Assembly: GCF_024807945.1 (NCBI RefSeq)
Contig: NZ_JANUFD010000003.1
Coordinates: 434,001-498,000, forward strand
Direction of reading: 5' to 3'
DNA from: Pseudomonas sp. JUb42
Lineage (GTDB): Bacteria > Pseudomonadota > Gammaproteobacteria > Pseudomonadales > Pseudomonadaceae
DNA: 64,000 bases
Shown: positions 1-7,137 of the stretch, one piece after another
Numbering within the stretch: position 1 is the stretch's first letter
How the letters are laid out: every line of letters starts with the position of its first letter
The notes under the pieces: generated by a model
Seen by the model: only the letters and a program-made list of their open reading frames with translations
What the model was told of the DNA's origin: nothing
Database searches by the model: none
Made by a program: the position numbers and the translations under genes

Positions 1-226
1 GGAAAGGCGCATCGAGCTGTTCCGGGTGGTTATGCGCCGCTTCTGCTTCGCTCAACGAGCGTTGACGCAGCCAGTGGGCCAGCTCCGGGTACTTGCGCTC
101 CCAGGGCAGTTGCAGATAGGTGAAGGGGCGTGGGTGCCACAAATCCTGATACGCGAACAGGAAGCTATCCAGCGCGCGGAAGCGGCTGTGTATAGGTTCG
201 TCCTGCCGGGTGGGATCAAGGGGCAT
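1..226 (-). CDS. Unrecognised conserved pseudomonad protein, cut by window edge
   Basis: An open frame runs from an ATG at 226 leftward off the window, so only the first 75 codons are visible. The N-terminus begins MPLDPTRQDE and is rich in Trp, His and Arg, with a segment reading RFRALDSFLFAYQDLW and then LPWERKYPELAHWLRQRSL. Codon use is of the normal high-GC pseudomonad type. No signal peptide or membrane segment is visible. It faces away from the amino-acid binding-protein gene across a REP palindrome. Some SAM-dependent methyltransferase-like pseudomonad proteins begin similarly, but no catalytic motif lies in the visible part, so no function is assigned. Confidence 0.6.
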   Translation of the reverse strand, partial: MPLDPTRQDEPIHSRFRALDSFLFAYQDLWHPRPFTYLQLPWERKYPELAHWLRQRSLSEAEAAHNHPEQLDAPF

Positions 227-261
227 GAGTAGCAGCCGCTCTTTTTGGGCGCCATAAATCC

Positions 262-329
262 CTGTAGGAGCTGCCGAAGGCCGCGATAGGATCCGGGATC
301 TTTTCGCAGCCTTCGGCAGCTCCTACAGG
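262..329. repeat. REP-type palindrome
   Basis: Inverted arms TGTAGGAGCTGCCGAAGG and CCTTCGGCAGCTCCTACA flank a loop of about 30 bases. It belongs to the GGAGCTGCCGAAGG class of pseudomonad extragenic palindromes and lies between the edge gene and the binding-protein gene. Confidence 0.85.
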
Positions 330-349
330 AAGCCTTGTTTCAACCGCAA

Positions 350-1114
350 TCAGAGAATACTGAACGGGAAATACTTGTCGTTGATCTTCTTGTAGCTGCC
401 GTCTTCGATAATTGACTTGAGTGCGGTATTGAGGCGATCACGCAATGGATCGTCCTTGCGCACAGCGATACCGACCTGATCGCGCTCGACCACGGGCTCG
501 CCCTTGAATTCGAAGTTATGCCCGGCCTCGCTTTTCAGCCATTCGTAGCTGGCGTATTTATCGGCCAGCAAGGCATCGACGCCGCCATTTGCCAGGTCGC
601 TGTAAGCTTTTTCCGGAGTGCCGTAGAGTTTGATGGTAATGGCTGCACCGAGATTGCTCTGCAGCCAGTCACTGGCCTGGGTCGCGATGGGCGCGCCAAT
701 GGTCTTGTCCAACAAGGTCTGTTTCAGCGTGCTCTTGTCGGTAGGAAAATCCTTGGACTTGAGCGCCACGAATTGCAACTTGTTGACGTAGTAGGGCGCT
801 GTGAAGTCCACCTGCTGCTTGCGCTCGTCGGTGATGGACATCGAGGAGATGATGAAGTCAGTCTGATGCTCGTTCAGCGCCGGGATCAGTCCGTCGAAGT
901 CCGAGGTTACCACCTCGCACTCGACCTTCATCCGCGCGCACAGGGCGTTGCCGATCTCCAGGTCAAAACCGGCCACCTGGCCACTGGTGTCCTTGCTGTT
1001 GAAGGGCGGATTGGCACCCTGGATGCCCATCTTCATTTTTTCCACGGCAAATGCCTGGGTGGTCAGTGCCAGGACGGCGATCGTCGCCAGCAGCATTGTT
1101 CTACAAGCGTGCAT
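350..1114 (-). CDS. Periplasmic amino-acid ABC transporter binding protein
   Basis: A 254-residue family 3 solute-binding protein of the HisJ/ArgT/lysine-arginine-ornithine type. Residues 1-23 form a Sec signal peptide ending at AFA. The mature start KMKMGIQGANPPFNSKD is the ligand-pocket strand of this family, followed by the typical GFDLEIGNALCARMKVECE, the DGLIPAL segment and SSMSITDERKQQVDF. The C-terminal DPLRDRLNTALKSIIEDGSYKKINDKYF is also diagnostic. The chosen ATG has GGAG eight bases upstream; a second in-frame ATG at codon 7 would still leave a signal peptide. No permease or ATPase genes are adjacent, so it is either an orphan or works with a system to the left of the window. Ligand specificity (likely a basic amino acid) is inferred. 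Confidence 0.9.
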   Translation of the reverse strand: MHACRTMLLATIAVLALTTQAFAVEKMKMGIQGANPPFNSKDTSGQVAGFDLEIGNALCARMKVECEVVTSDFDGLIPALNEHQTDFIISSMSITDERKQQVDFTAPYYVNKLQFVALKSKDFPTDKSTLKQTLLDKTIGAPIATQASDWLQSNLGAAITIKLYGTPEKAYSDLANGGVDALLADKYASYEWLKSEAGHNFEFKGEPVVERDQVGIAVRKDDPLRDRLNTALKSIIEDGSYKKINDKYFPFSIL

Positions 1115-1185
1115 GCATGTTGCTCCATGTGGGACATGCAGCGTTTATACGCGAGCTGACGTGGGCCGGATAGCAGGGGTGTGCT

Positions 1186-1722
1186 TCACTTCATCCGGTA
1201 CAGCACCGAATGCCCGGCCAATTGATGCTGCAGGACTGCCAGGACATGCCCGGCCACCGCCACGCCCAGGGCTGCGCAGAGGATATGGTGCACCGTATGC
1301 AGCTCGGCCAGGGCATCGACCGAGTAGACCAACTGCGGCAAAGGCAGCAGCGAAAACAGGGTTACAGGGTGGCTCATCATCAATACGCCGGTCAGCAGTA
1401 CGCCGAAAATCAGCAGGTACAGGGCGAGATGCGCCAGGCGGGCGATTTTCTGGCGAGTGCTTTGCGCTTCTTCCGGCCCGGCCTTGAGGTAAAGCCACAG
1501 GCGCCAGAGGAAAAATGGAATGAATACGGTGGTGAGTTGCGGATTGAGGTTCTCGACCCAGGCGCGCACGGCATCGTGCTCAGGCAGCAGGGCCACACCG
1601 AAACCGCTGAAGGTGGCCCAGATGATGACCACGGCGGATATCCAGTGCAGCAGCACACGGTTGCGCGGATAAGGTCTGGCTTCGCCGAAAGGTTGATGGC
1701 GAAACAGCGGGCGGGACTTCAT
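1186..1722 (-). CDS. Cytochrome b561-family membrane cytochrome
   Basis: A 178-residue di-haem-type membrane cytochrome b with four predicted helices. Helix 1 is LLHWISAVVIIWATFSGFG with the haem-ligand candidate His; later histidines lie in ELHTVHHILC and VAGHVLAVLQHQ. Members shuttle electrons from quinol or small donors to periplasmic acceptors. A GTG six codons upstream is also in frame, but the ATG at 1722 gives the usual MKSRPLFRH start and is preferred; neither has a strong Shine-Dalgarno sequence. It is monocistronic, with the binding protein downstream in the same direction. A second family member sits at 31228 next to YceI. Redox partner is not evident here. Confidence 0.85.
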   Translation of the reverse strand: MKSRPLFRHQPFGEARPYPRNRVLLHWISAVVIIWATFSGFGVALLPEHDAVRAWVENLNPQLTTVFIPFFLWRLWLYLKAGPEEAQSTRQKIARLAHLALYLLIFGVLLTGVLMMSHPVTLFSLLPLPQLVYSVDALAELHTVHHILCAALGVAVAGHVLAVLQHQLAGHSVLYRMK

Positions 1723-1833
1723 GGCGGACACGACGGGCACTCAAACTGGCGATAGGACACTATTTAGAGGTGTACGCTACGCTTTTGTCCGCCGTGTTGT
1801 AAATGCCAATCTTTCTCAGTTGCTTGATTCAGG

Positions 1834-2322
1834 TCAGCGCACAGTCTTTTCGTTGCGCTTGAGCAGCAGACGCGATGCTTCGTCGTAATCAGCCTGGAAT
1901 GCCGCGCTGGAGATCCAGGCGATGGCGGCTTCTTCGTCTTCATCGTGGAACAGGCCACGGTAGGTGATGAGCAGACCCATCATGAAGTCGGTGGCGTTTT
2001 CCGGTTCTTCCTCAGCTACCACCAGTTCCAGCACCGGGTATTGCAGGAACACCAGGCACAGCGCCAGTTGGCTGATGGTGGCGGCGGCCTTCATGGCTTC
2101 AAACAGCTCGTCGAAGTGGGCCGGTTCGAAGCCGTTTTCGAGGATGTCCTGGAAGTCGAAGGTGCTCAGATCCAGTTCGAGGTCGTCGAAGGGCTGGCTG
2201 ACCAGTGGGGAGGCGAACACCGGGTGCAGGTTGTTCTGTACCGGTTTGTTGCCGGAACGATTCTGCTTGGCTTTGACTTTGGCCCGTTTGGCGCGTTTTT
2301 GCTGTTTGTCTGGCGAGGCCAT
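1834..2322 (-). CDS. Conserved hypothetical acidic protein
   Basis: A 162-residue protein I do not recognise by function. The first 30 residues are strongly basic (KQQKRAKRAKVKAKQNR), followed by an acidic, helical domain with LELDLSTFDFQDILENGF, a hydrophobic stretch AATISQLALCLVFLQYPVLELVV and then AEEEPENATDFMMGLLITYRGLFHDEDEEAAI. The hydrophobic stretch is more consistent with a buried helix than with a membrane span. There is no signal peptide. The basic tail suggests binding to nucleic acid or an acidic partner, but that is only inference. It is alone on its strand between cytochrome b561 and the repeat-rich interval to the right. Confidence 0.75.
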   Translation of the reverse strand: MASPDKQQKRAKRAKVKAKQNRSGNKPVQNNLHPVFASPLVSQPFDDLELDLSTFDFQDILENGFEPAHFDELFEAMKAAATISQLALCLVFLQYPVLELVVAEEEPENATDFMMGLLITYRGLFHDEDEEAAIAWISSAAFQADYDEASRLLLKRNEKTVR

Positions 2323-2438
2323 GAACGTCGGTCCTGTGGCGGTTGTAGGCGCGAACGTGTTCGCAAGAGATGGCTATTGAAGCGCAGGTTTGCGCAAATC
2401 GCACCCATTAAAAACAAAACGGGTGATACGTCGCGGAC

Positions 2439-2530
2439 TGTGGGAGCGAGGCTTGCCCGCGAAGAGGCCAGTGGGTTCAACGCAGTTATATACGTCGAAA
2501 AATCGCTTTCGCGGGCAATCCTCGCTCCAA
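2439..2530. repeat. REP-type palindrome
   Basis: Left arm GTGGGAGCGAGGCTTGCCCG and right arm GCGGGCAATCCTCGCTCC surround about 45 bases. It is the GCGAGGCTTGCCCGCG class also seen at 11821 and 26516. Confidence 0.85.
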
Positions 2531-2539
2531 CGAGTCGGA

Positions 2540-2870
2540 GTACAGAGTCGCAATGGCAGGACGCCTCCGTTTCCCGTGAGTGAAATTTCCGATTTAATTG
2601 CGACCCCTTGCGCCTCCAAATACAGCGCTCTAGCCTCCTGCCGTCGCTGCAAAATCAGCGACCTGACCGTGGTAGGTCTGTGCTGAAAGCCCGCGGCGCC
2701 TCACTCTGTGAGGCGCTTCATGCGGCCTGTGTTCTGGCGGCCGTGCGCATTGCGCCTTCGGGCGGGCCGGGCTGCGCTTTCACCGGTTCTACCACCTTTG
2801 CGTACGGCCGCCACCCTTCGCGTCGGTAGCGATATGTGGCGGCTCCTGAACCTTTTGAGAGCTGCTATTT
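2540..2870 (+). ncRNA. Candidate structured leader before small ORF
   Basis: This interval carries no convincing gene but several perfect inverted repeats: GTCGCAAT (2547-2554) with ATTGCGAC (2597-2604); GTCGCTG (2643-2649) with CAGCGAC (2656-2662); GCGCCTCAC (2696-2704) with GTGAGGCGC (2708-2716, loop TCT); and GCGCC-TTCG-GGCG around 2752. It ends directly at the small ORF starting at 2871. I recall similar leaders before other small pseudomonad ORFs, which would make it a repeated cassette, but that cannot be confirmed from this window. Whether it is transcribed as one unit is inferred. Confidence 0.45.
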
Positions 2871-3074
2871 ATGACCAACCCAACCCCCTTCCTGATCGCC
2901 AACGAATCCCTCACCAAGGAGCAATCGCTGATCCACGCCTGCGATCTGCTGCGCTATATGAAGGCCATCGGCAATGAGTTCGGCGAGAGCCTGACCGGTG
3001 AAGACCGCGACAAGGCTTTCGCGATGGTGCATCTGGCCGAGTCGACCCAGAGCCTGGTTGAAAGATCGCTGTAA
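2871..3074 (+). CDS. Small conserved pseudomonad protein (DUF3077/DUF6124-like)
   Basis: A 67-residue protein with the pattern NESLTKEQSLIHACDLLRYM followed by LAESTQSLVE. The SLIHACDLL segment and terminal helix resemble the short DUF3077/DUF6124 proteins that are numerous in Pseudomonas genomes and have no known role. There is no signal peptide, membrane segment or cysteine pair; it should be a small soluble, mainly helical protein. The ATG lies behind a weak GAGAGC ribosome site and the structured leader described at 2540. The next gene on this strand, the diguanylate cyclase, starts 118 bases later. Confidence 0.7.
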   Translation: MTNPTPFLIANESLTKEQSLIHACDLLRYMKAIGNEFGESLTGEDRDKAFAMVHLAESTQSLVERSL

Positions 3075-3192
3075 TAAATCCACCACATGCGTCGAACAGG
3101 TGCATTTCTCCTGCGAAAAGCCTAAGGTTGCAGCCTTCATTTATGGCGCTATGCCGCTACTGCACACTTGAGCGCTTGAGTTGAGGGCAACA

Positions 3193-4614
3193 ATGTTCGT
3201 TACACCGGCTGCTACCTGGCGAGATGACGTAAAAGCGGGATGTTGGGTGGCTGTCGTTGTTTTTCTCGCAGCCCTGCTAGGCATTTTCACCCGCCCGACC
3301 GATTATCTCGCCTCCCTGTGGCCGGCCAACGCCCTGCTCGTCGGGCTGATGGTGCGTAATCCACGCTTGGCAACGCCCCTGGGCTGGATCGGCGCGGTGA
3401 TCGGCTACGTCGCCGCCGACACCATCACCGGCGGCGGGCTATTCAAGACCGTGATGCTGACCGGCGCTAACCTGATGGGTGTTTCCACCGGCTACCTGCT
3501 GTATATGCGCATCTCCAACGAGCATCGGCGGCTGCGGGTGCCGCGCTCTGTGTTGTATCTGATGCTGGTTAGCGTGGCCAGCGCGGCGGCGTCCGGGGTT
3601 GGCGGGGCGGTTGTCGACCTGATCTTCTTTCACGAGGGCCCGTTCCCTGCCTGGACCTTCTGGTTCATGGCCGAACTGGTCAGTTATGTGATTATCCTGC
3701 CGGTGGCCTTGAGTGCGCCGAGCTGGCGGCAGTGGCGCACGCTCCTCAACTATCTGCGAGGCATGTCCCGGCCTGAACAGTTCGTGCAGCAATGCGCGCC
3801 GGTGGCGGCCTTTATCCTGTGCTGCATTGCGGGGGTGCTGATCGGCGGGCCGGGCGCGGTGATGTTCCCGGTGGCGGCGCTGCTCTGGTGCGCCCTGAGC
3901 TACAGCCTGTTCACCACGACGCTGATGACCCTGATCTTCAGCAGCTGGACCCTGCTGGCTATCTCCGCGCGTTATCTGACGCTGTCCAGCATTGACCTCA
4001 ACCTGCAGCCGGACATGCAGTCGCTGCGTATTGGCGTGCTGCTGCTGGCCCTGAGCCCGTTGATCGTGGCGATCATCTCCTCGGTGCGCAACGAGCTGCT
4101 GCGTAACGTCCAGTACCTGGCCTCCCACGATCAGCTCAGCGGCCTGCTTAATCGCCGGGCTTTCAATGAGCTGGCGGTAGAAAGGCTCAAGCCCCTGCTT
4201 GAGAAGGACTTCTTCGCCGTACTGATGCTGGATATCGACCACTTCAAGAAAATCAACGACGCCTGGGGCCATGCCGGCGGTGATCAGGTGCTCGTTGCCT
4301 TTGCCGACATCGCCAGCAGTTGCCTGCGCGAAGGCGATGTCTTCGGCCGCATCGGTGGCGAGGAATTCGCCATGGTTTTGCCCAACTGCTCCCTCGAAGA
4401 GGCGCGCGGTATCGCCGAGCGAATCCGTCAGACCTACGCAGCCACCCCTATCGATATCGGCGAAGGTCGCAGTGTCTCATCCACCGTCAGCATCGGCGGC
4501 GCAGTGGCCCTGCCACCCGAAGACCTCGAATCCCTGCTGCTGGTCGCGGACCGCTCGCTGTACAAGGCCAAGCATCTGGGGCGGGATCGGGTGCAGTTGG
4601 AGGAGGCTCTGTAG
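3193..4614 (+). CDS. Membrane diguanylate cyclase (MASE1-like sensor plus GGDEF)
   Basis: A 473-residue inner-membrane enzyme predicted to make cyclic di-GMP from two GTP. Residues about 15-300 form a multi-helix MASE1-like region (SLWPANALLVGLMVRNPR is typical). Residues about 310-470 are the GGDEF domain: HDQLSGLLNRRAF, LDIDHFKKINDAWGHAGGDQVL, the active signature GGEEF at about 388-392 and, five residues before it, an intact REGD inhibitory I-site at about 379-382. It should therefore be both active and product-inhibited. The start is the ATG at 3193 with GAGGG upstream; an in-frame TTG at 3181 overlaps that ribosome site and is rejected. The signal sensed by the membrane part is unknown. 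Confidence 0.93.
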   Translation: MFVTPAATWRDDVKAGCWVAVVVFLAALLGIFTRPTDYLASLWPANALLVGLMVRNPRLATPLGWIGAVIGYVAADTITGGGLFKTVMLTGANLMGVSTGYLLYMRISNEHRRLRVPRSVLYLMLVSVASAAASGVGGAVVDLIFFHEGPFPAWTFWFMAELVSYVIILPVALSAPSWRQWRTLLNYLRGMSRPEQFVQQCAPVAAFILCCIAGVLIGGPGAVMFPVAALLWCALSYSLFTTTLMTLIFSSWTLLAISARYLTLSSIDLNLQPDMQSLRIGVLLLALSPLIVAIISSVRNELLRNVQYLASHDQLSGLLNRRAFNELAVERLKPLLEKDFFAVLMLDIDHFKKINDAWGHAGGDQVLVAFADIASSCLREGDVFGRIGGEEFAMVLPNCSLEEARGIAERIRQTYAATPIDIGEGRSVSSTVSIGGAVALPPEDLESLLLVADRSLYKAKHLGRDRVQLEEAL

Positions 4615-4646
4615 GCTCGAGTATCCGAAATCTCGGAGTTCGGGCG

Positions 4647-5102
4647 TCACTGTATGAATCTTGCCGCAGTGAACGCCAGGCCCGCCAATACCCCGGCAAC
4701 GGCAATAAATTTCCAGGTCTGGTCGTTGATTGCCTTGTGGAATGAGACAGCCAGGTCTTGCATGTCCTTGCCGCTGGCACGAATAAATTCGTTCAGGTCG
4801 TCTTTTGAGGCTAGGTTTGCCAGGTCCGCTTTTGTCGCCATATTTGCTGCCATATGGGTCATGTTGACCTCGATGGAATGGAGTCGCATCTCCACGCCGA
4901 CGAATCTTTTCTCAATGTCGGGAATGGCTTTTTCAAGTGCCGTTACTCGTGCGTCCATGTCGGATCCCCCTCCGTTGCCGCCATTGTTATTTCCTGTTTC
5001 CGGTTTGTCGCTGACCTTGCGCGAGTAGTCGTTTCTCAGCTGATAGACCAGGAACTCTCTTAGGGTGATAGCCCTGTCGAGAGGGTCTATGTCCTGGTTC
5101 AT
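4647..5102 (-). CDS. Hypothetical coiled-coil protein with C-terminal membrane anchor
   Basis: A 151-residue protein of unknown function. After a polar N-terminus (DIDPLDRAITLREFLVYQL) comes an Asn/Gly-rich linker (NNNGGNGGG), then a long heptad-rich helix from about residue 50 to 125 (VTALEKAIPDIEKRFVGVEMRL, ATKADLANLASKDDLNEF) and one C-terminal hydrophobic segment FIAVAGVLAGLAFTAARFI. This is the layout of a tail-anchored coiled-coil protein. The ATG has a good AGAGGA ribosome site. It converges on the diguanylate cyclase with 32 bases between stops. Short coiled-coil phage and T6SS accessory proteins look similar, but nothing nearby supports either. Confidence 0.75.
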   Translation of the reverse strand: MNQDIDPLDRAITLREFLVYQLRNDYSRKVSDKPETGNNNGGNGGGSDMDARVTALEKAIPDIEKRFVGVEMRLHSIEVNMTHMAANMATKADLANLASKDDLNEFIRASGKDMQDLAVSFHKAINDQTWKFIAVAGVLAGLAFTAARFIQ

Positions 5103-5220
5103 GTTGTTCCTCTGAATGAGAGTCGGGGCGGGGGCTTTGTCCTGAATTATCTCTCCCTCGTTTCTCAGTCATTCTGTCGTCTCTCATCAGAGGCATGTCC
5201 GTAACTATTTATTTTTTGGG

Positions 5221-5400
5221 TCAGGATCCATAACCACTGATCCGTACGATGAGATAAATGAGTAACCCGACGACAATCACTCGATAAAGAATGAGCGCGT
5301 ACCGTCGACGGTACCCGACAGGCATGCCATCGCGATTGTCGGCTTCATCAATCAATAGCAACCACAGGGCCAGCCTGCTCAGCACATCAATGATGCTCAT
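5221..5400 (-). CDS. Small single-span membrane protein, 59 residues
   Basis: A short ORF from ATG at 5400 to TGA at 5221. The protein starts MSIIDVLSRLALWLLLIDEA, has a very basic middle (VGYRRRYALILYR) and a hydrophobic segment VIVVGLLIYLIV near the C-terminus, ending SGYGS. GGAG lies nine bases before the ATG. The amphipathic or hydrophobic N-terminal stretch could be a second membrane-associated helix. It is below common gene-finder cut-offs, yet codon use and the ribosome site look genuine. It is downstream of tRNA-Phe on the same strand and upstream of the coiled-coil gene. Function unknown. Confidence 0.6.
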   Translation of the reverse strand: MSIIDVLSRLALWLLLIDEADNRDGMPVGYRRRYALILYRVIVVGLLIYLIVRISGYGS

Positions 5401-5529
5401 CGCGAATGTCTCCGTTTGTCCGCCGATCGTAGCGCGCTGACCTGCATAGGCAACTGCTCGGCAAGAACGGTATCACTTAGCCAGGCCCGAAATCGAGTGA
5501 CCCGGGAAGGGGTAAAAACTCCAGACAAC

Positions 5530-5556
5530 AAAAAACCCGCACTAGGCGGGTTTTTT
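5530..5556 (-). terminator. Intrinsic terminator after tRNA-Phe
   Basis: Stem AACCCGC / GCGGGTT with loop ACTAG, flanked by A and T runs, so it can act on both strands. On the minus strand it follows tRNA-Phe by about 40 bases. Confidence 0.8.
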
Positions 5557-5595
5557 GGTTTTCAGGTGATTTTGACACCACCTGAATCTAATTAG

Positions 5596-5671
5596 TGGTG
5601 CCCAGAGACGGAATCGAACCGCCGACACGGGGATTTTCAATCCCCTGCTCTACCGACTGAGCTATCTGGGC
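5596..5671 (-). tRNA. tRNA-Phe (GAA)
   Basis: The minus strand folds into a complete 76-nt cloverleaf: acceptor GCCCAGA/TCTGGGC with encoded CCA end, D arm GCTCAGTCGGTAGAGC, anticodon stem GGGGA/TCCCC with loop TTGAAAA (anticodon GAA), and T arm with GTTCGAATC. It stands alone between yggX and the small membrane protein and is followed by an intrinsic terminator. Confidence 0.98.
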
Positions 5672-5772
5672 AACGGGGCGCATTAGACGTGTTTTTCAGG
5701 GGGTCGTCAAGCAGGTTTTTAAAAAAATTTGAATTATTACCGTCGCTTACGACCCACACTGCTGGAAACGCT

Positions 5773-6045
5773 TTATTTCTCGGGGGCAACGTAGCCTTCG
5801 GCCTGTGCGTATTCTTCGCCCGAAAGGTACTTGTCCATCTCGGCTTGCAGGAATTTGCGGTCTTCAGCGTTCATCATGTTCAGGCGACGCTCGTTGATCA
5901 GCAGGGTCTGGTGTTTCTGCCAGTCGGCCCAGGCTTTCTGCGAGACGTGGTTGTAGATGTCTTCGCCCTTGGCGCCCGGATACGGAGGGCGCTCCAGGCC
6001 GGGTAGTTCTTCGTGGTACTTGCGGCACATCACGGTGCGGGTCAT
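5773..6045 (-). CDS. yggX: YggX, Fe(II)-trafficking / oxidative-protection protein
   Basis: A 90-residue protein of the usual family length, with [24 protein letters not shown], in which the single conserved Cys (residue 7) lies, and [20 protein letters not shown]. The family is credited with protecting iron-sulfur clusters against oxidants and aiding iron traffic. Its ATG overlaps the mutY stop by four bases (ATGA), so it is translationally coupled to mutY, a pairing conserved in gamma-proteobacteria and sensible because MutY carries an iron-sulfur cluster. Cytoplasmic. Confidence 0.97.
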   Translation of the reverse strand: MTRTVMCRKYHEELPGLERPPYPGAKGEDIYNHVSQKAWADWQKHQTLLINERRLNMMNAEDRKFLQAEMDKYLSGEEYAQAEGYVAPEK

Positions 6046-7109
6046 GACGACTCTCCTGCATTCAATACGTCTGCTGCGCGTTTGAGCAGCTTCTTCACCG
6101 GGGCGGCGAGGCCTAGGCGTGGCGGGGTGGCGAGGTTATACCAGAGCCAGTCGGCCTCGGCCACGTGGTGGCTTGCCGCCTCGACCTCGACCAGCCAGGG
6201 TTCGATGCTCAGCTGGAAGTGGCTGAAGGTGTGGACCAGCCCAGGCAGTTCCCGGTGCTTGCCCAGTTCCAGCGAGTGTTGCACGGCCAGGTGTTGCAGG
6301 TCATTGAAGTCATCCAGCTCCGGCAGGCTCCACAGGCCGCCCCACAGCCCCGTGGACGGGCGTCGGTAAAGCAGGATGGCGCCGTCGCGATTGGCCAGCA
6401 TGGGCATCAGCGTGCGCTTCTGCGGGATGGCCTTGCGCGGCTTGGGGATCGGGTAGCGAGTCTCAAGGCCGAGCATGTGCGCTTCGCAGCCGCGCTCCAG
6501 CGGGCACAGCAGGCAGCTGGGCTTGCTGCGGGTACACAGGGTCGCGCCCAGGTCCATCATCGCCTGGGTGTAGTTATTGACCCGCGCATGGGGCGTAAAG
6601 CGCTCTGCGGCCGCCCACAGCTGCTTGGCGACCTTGGGCTCGCCCGGATAACCCTCTTGCGCAGTAAAGCGCGCCAGCACGCGTTTGACGTTGCCGTCGA
6701 GGATCGGTGCGCGCAGGCCCATGCTCAGGCTGGCGATGGCGCCAGCAGTGGACAGGCCGATGCCGGGCAGCTCGGTAAGCTGTTCGACGTCACGGGGGAA
6801 TTGGCCGCCATGTTTGGCGACGACGATCTGCGCGGTCTTTTGCAGGTTGCGGGCGCGGGTGTAGTAACCCAGGCCCGTCCACAGGTGCAGCACTTCGTCT
6901 TCCGGGGCTTCGGCCAGGGCCTGCACGCTGGGCAGGGCGCTCATGAAACGGTCGAAGTAACCCAGCACGGTGCTGACCTGGGTCTGTTGCAGCATGATTT
7001 CCGAGACCCACACCCGGTAAGGCGTGATGCCCTGTTGCCAGGGCAGGTCGTGGCGGCCATGGCGGTCGTACCAGTCAAGGACCGCGGTGGAGAACTGCTC
7101 GGGTTGCAT
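6042..7109 (-). CDS. mutY: MutY, A/G-specific adenine DNA glycosylase
   Basis: A 355-residue base-excision repair enzyme that removes adenine mispaired with 8-oxoguanine. Catalytic Glu37 ([10 protein letters not shown]) and Asp138 ([10 protein letters not shown]) are present, as is the helix-hairpin-helix [12 protein letters not shown] near residue 114. The [4Fe-4S] ligands are Cys192, Cys199, Cys202 and Cys208 in the canonical C-x6-C-x2-C-x5-C spacing. The C-terminal 130 residues are the Nudix-like domain that reads 8-oxoG. It lies in an operon with yggX downstream and the AsmA gene 28 bases upstream. Confidence 0.98.
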   Translation of the reverse strand: MQPEQFSTAVLDWYDRHGRHDLPWQQGITPYRVWVSEIMLQQTQVSTVLGYFDRFMSALPSVQALAEAPEDEVLHLWTGLGYYTRARNLQKTAQIVVAKHGGQFPRDVEQLTELPGIGLSTAGAIASLSMGLRAPILDGNVKRVLARFTAQEGYPGEPKVAKQLWAAAERFTPHARVNNYTQAMMDLGATLCTRSKPSCLLCPLERGCEAHMLGLETRYPIPKPRKAIPQKRTLMPMLANRDGAILLYRRPSTGLWGGLWSLPELDDFNDLQHLAVQHSLELGKHRELPGLVHTFSHFQLSIEPWLVEVEAASHHVAEADWLWYNLATPPRLGLAAPVKKLLKRAADVLNAGESS

Positions 7110-7137
7110 TAATTTCGCTCAGTAAGTGGATCCGGTC

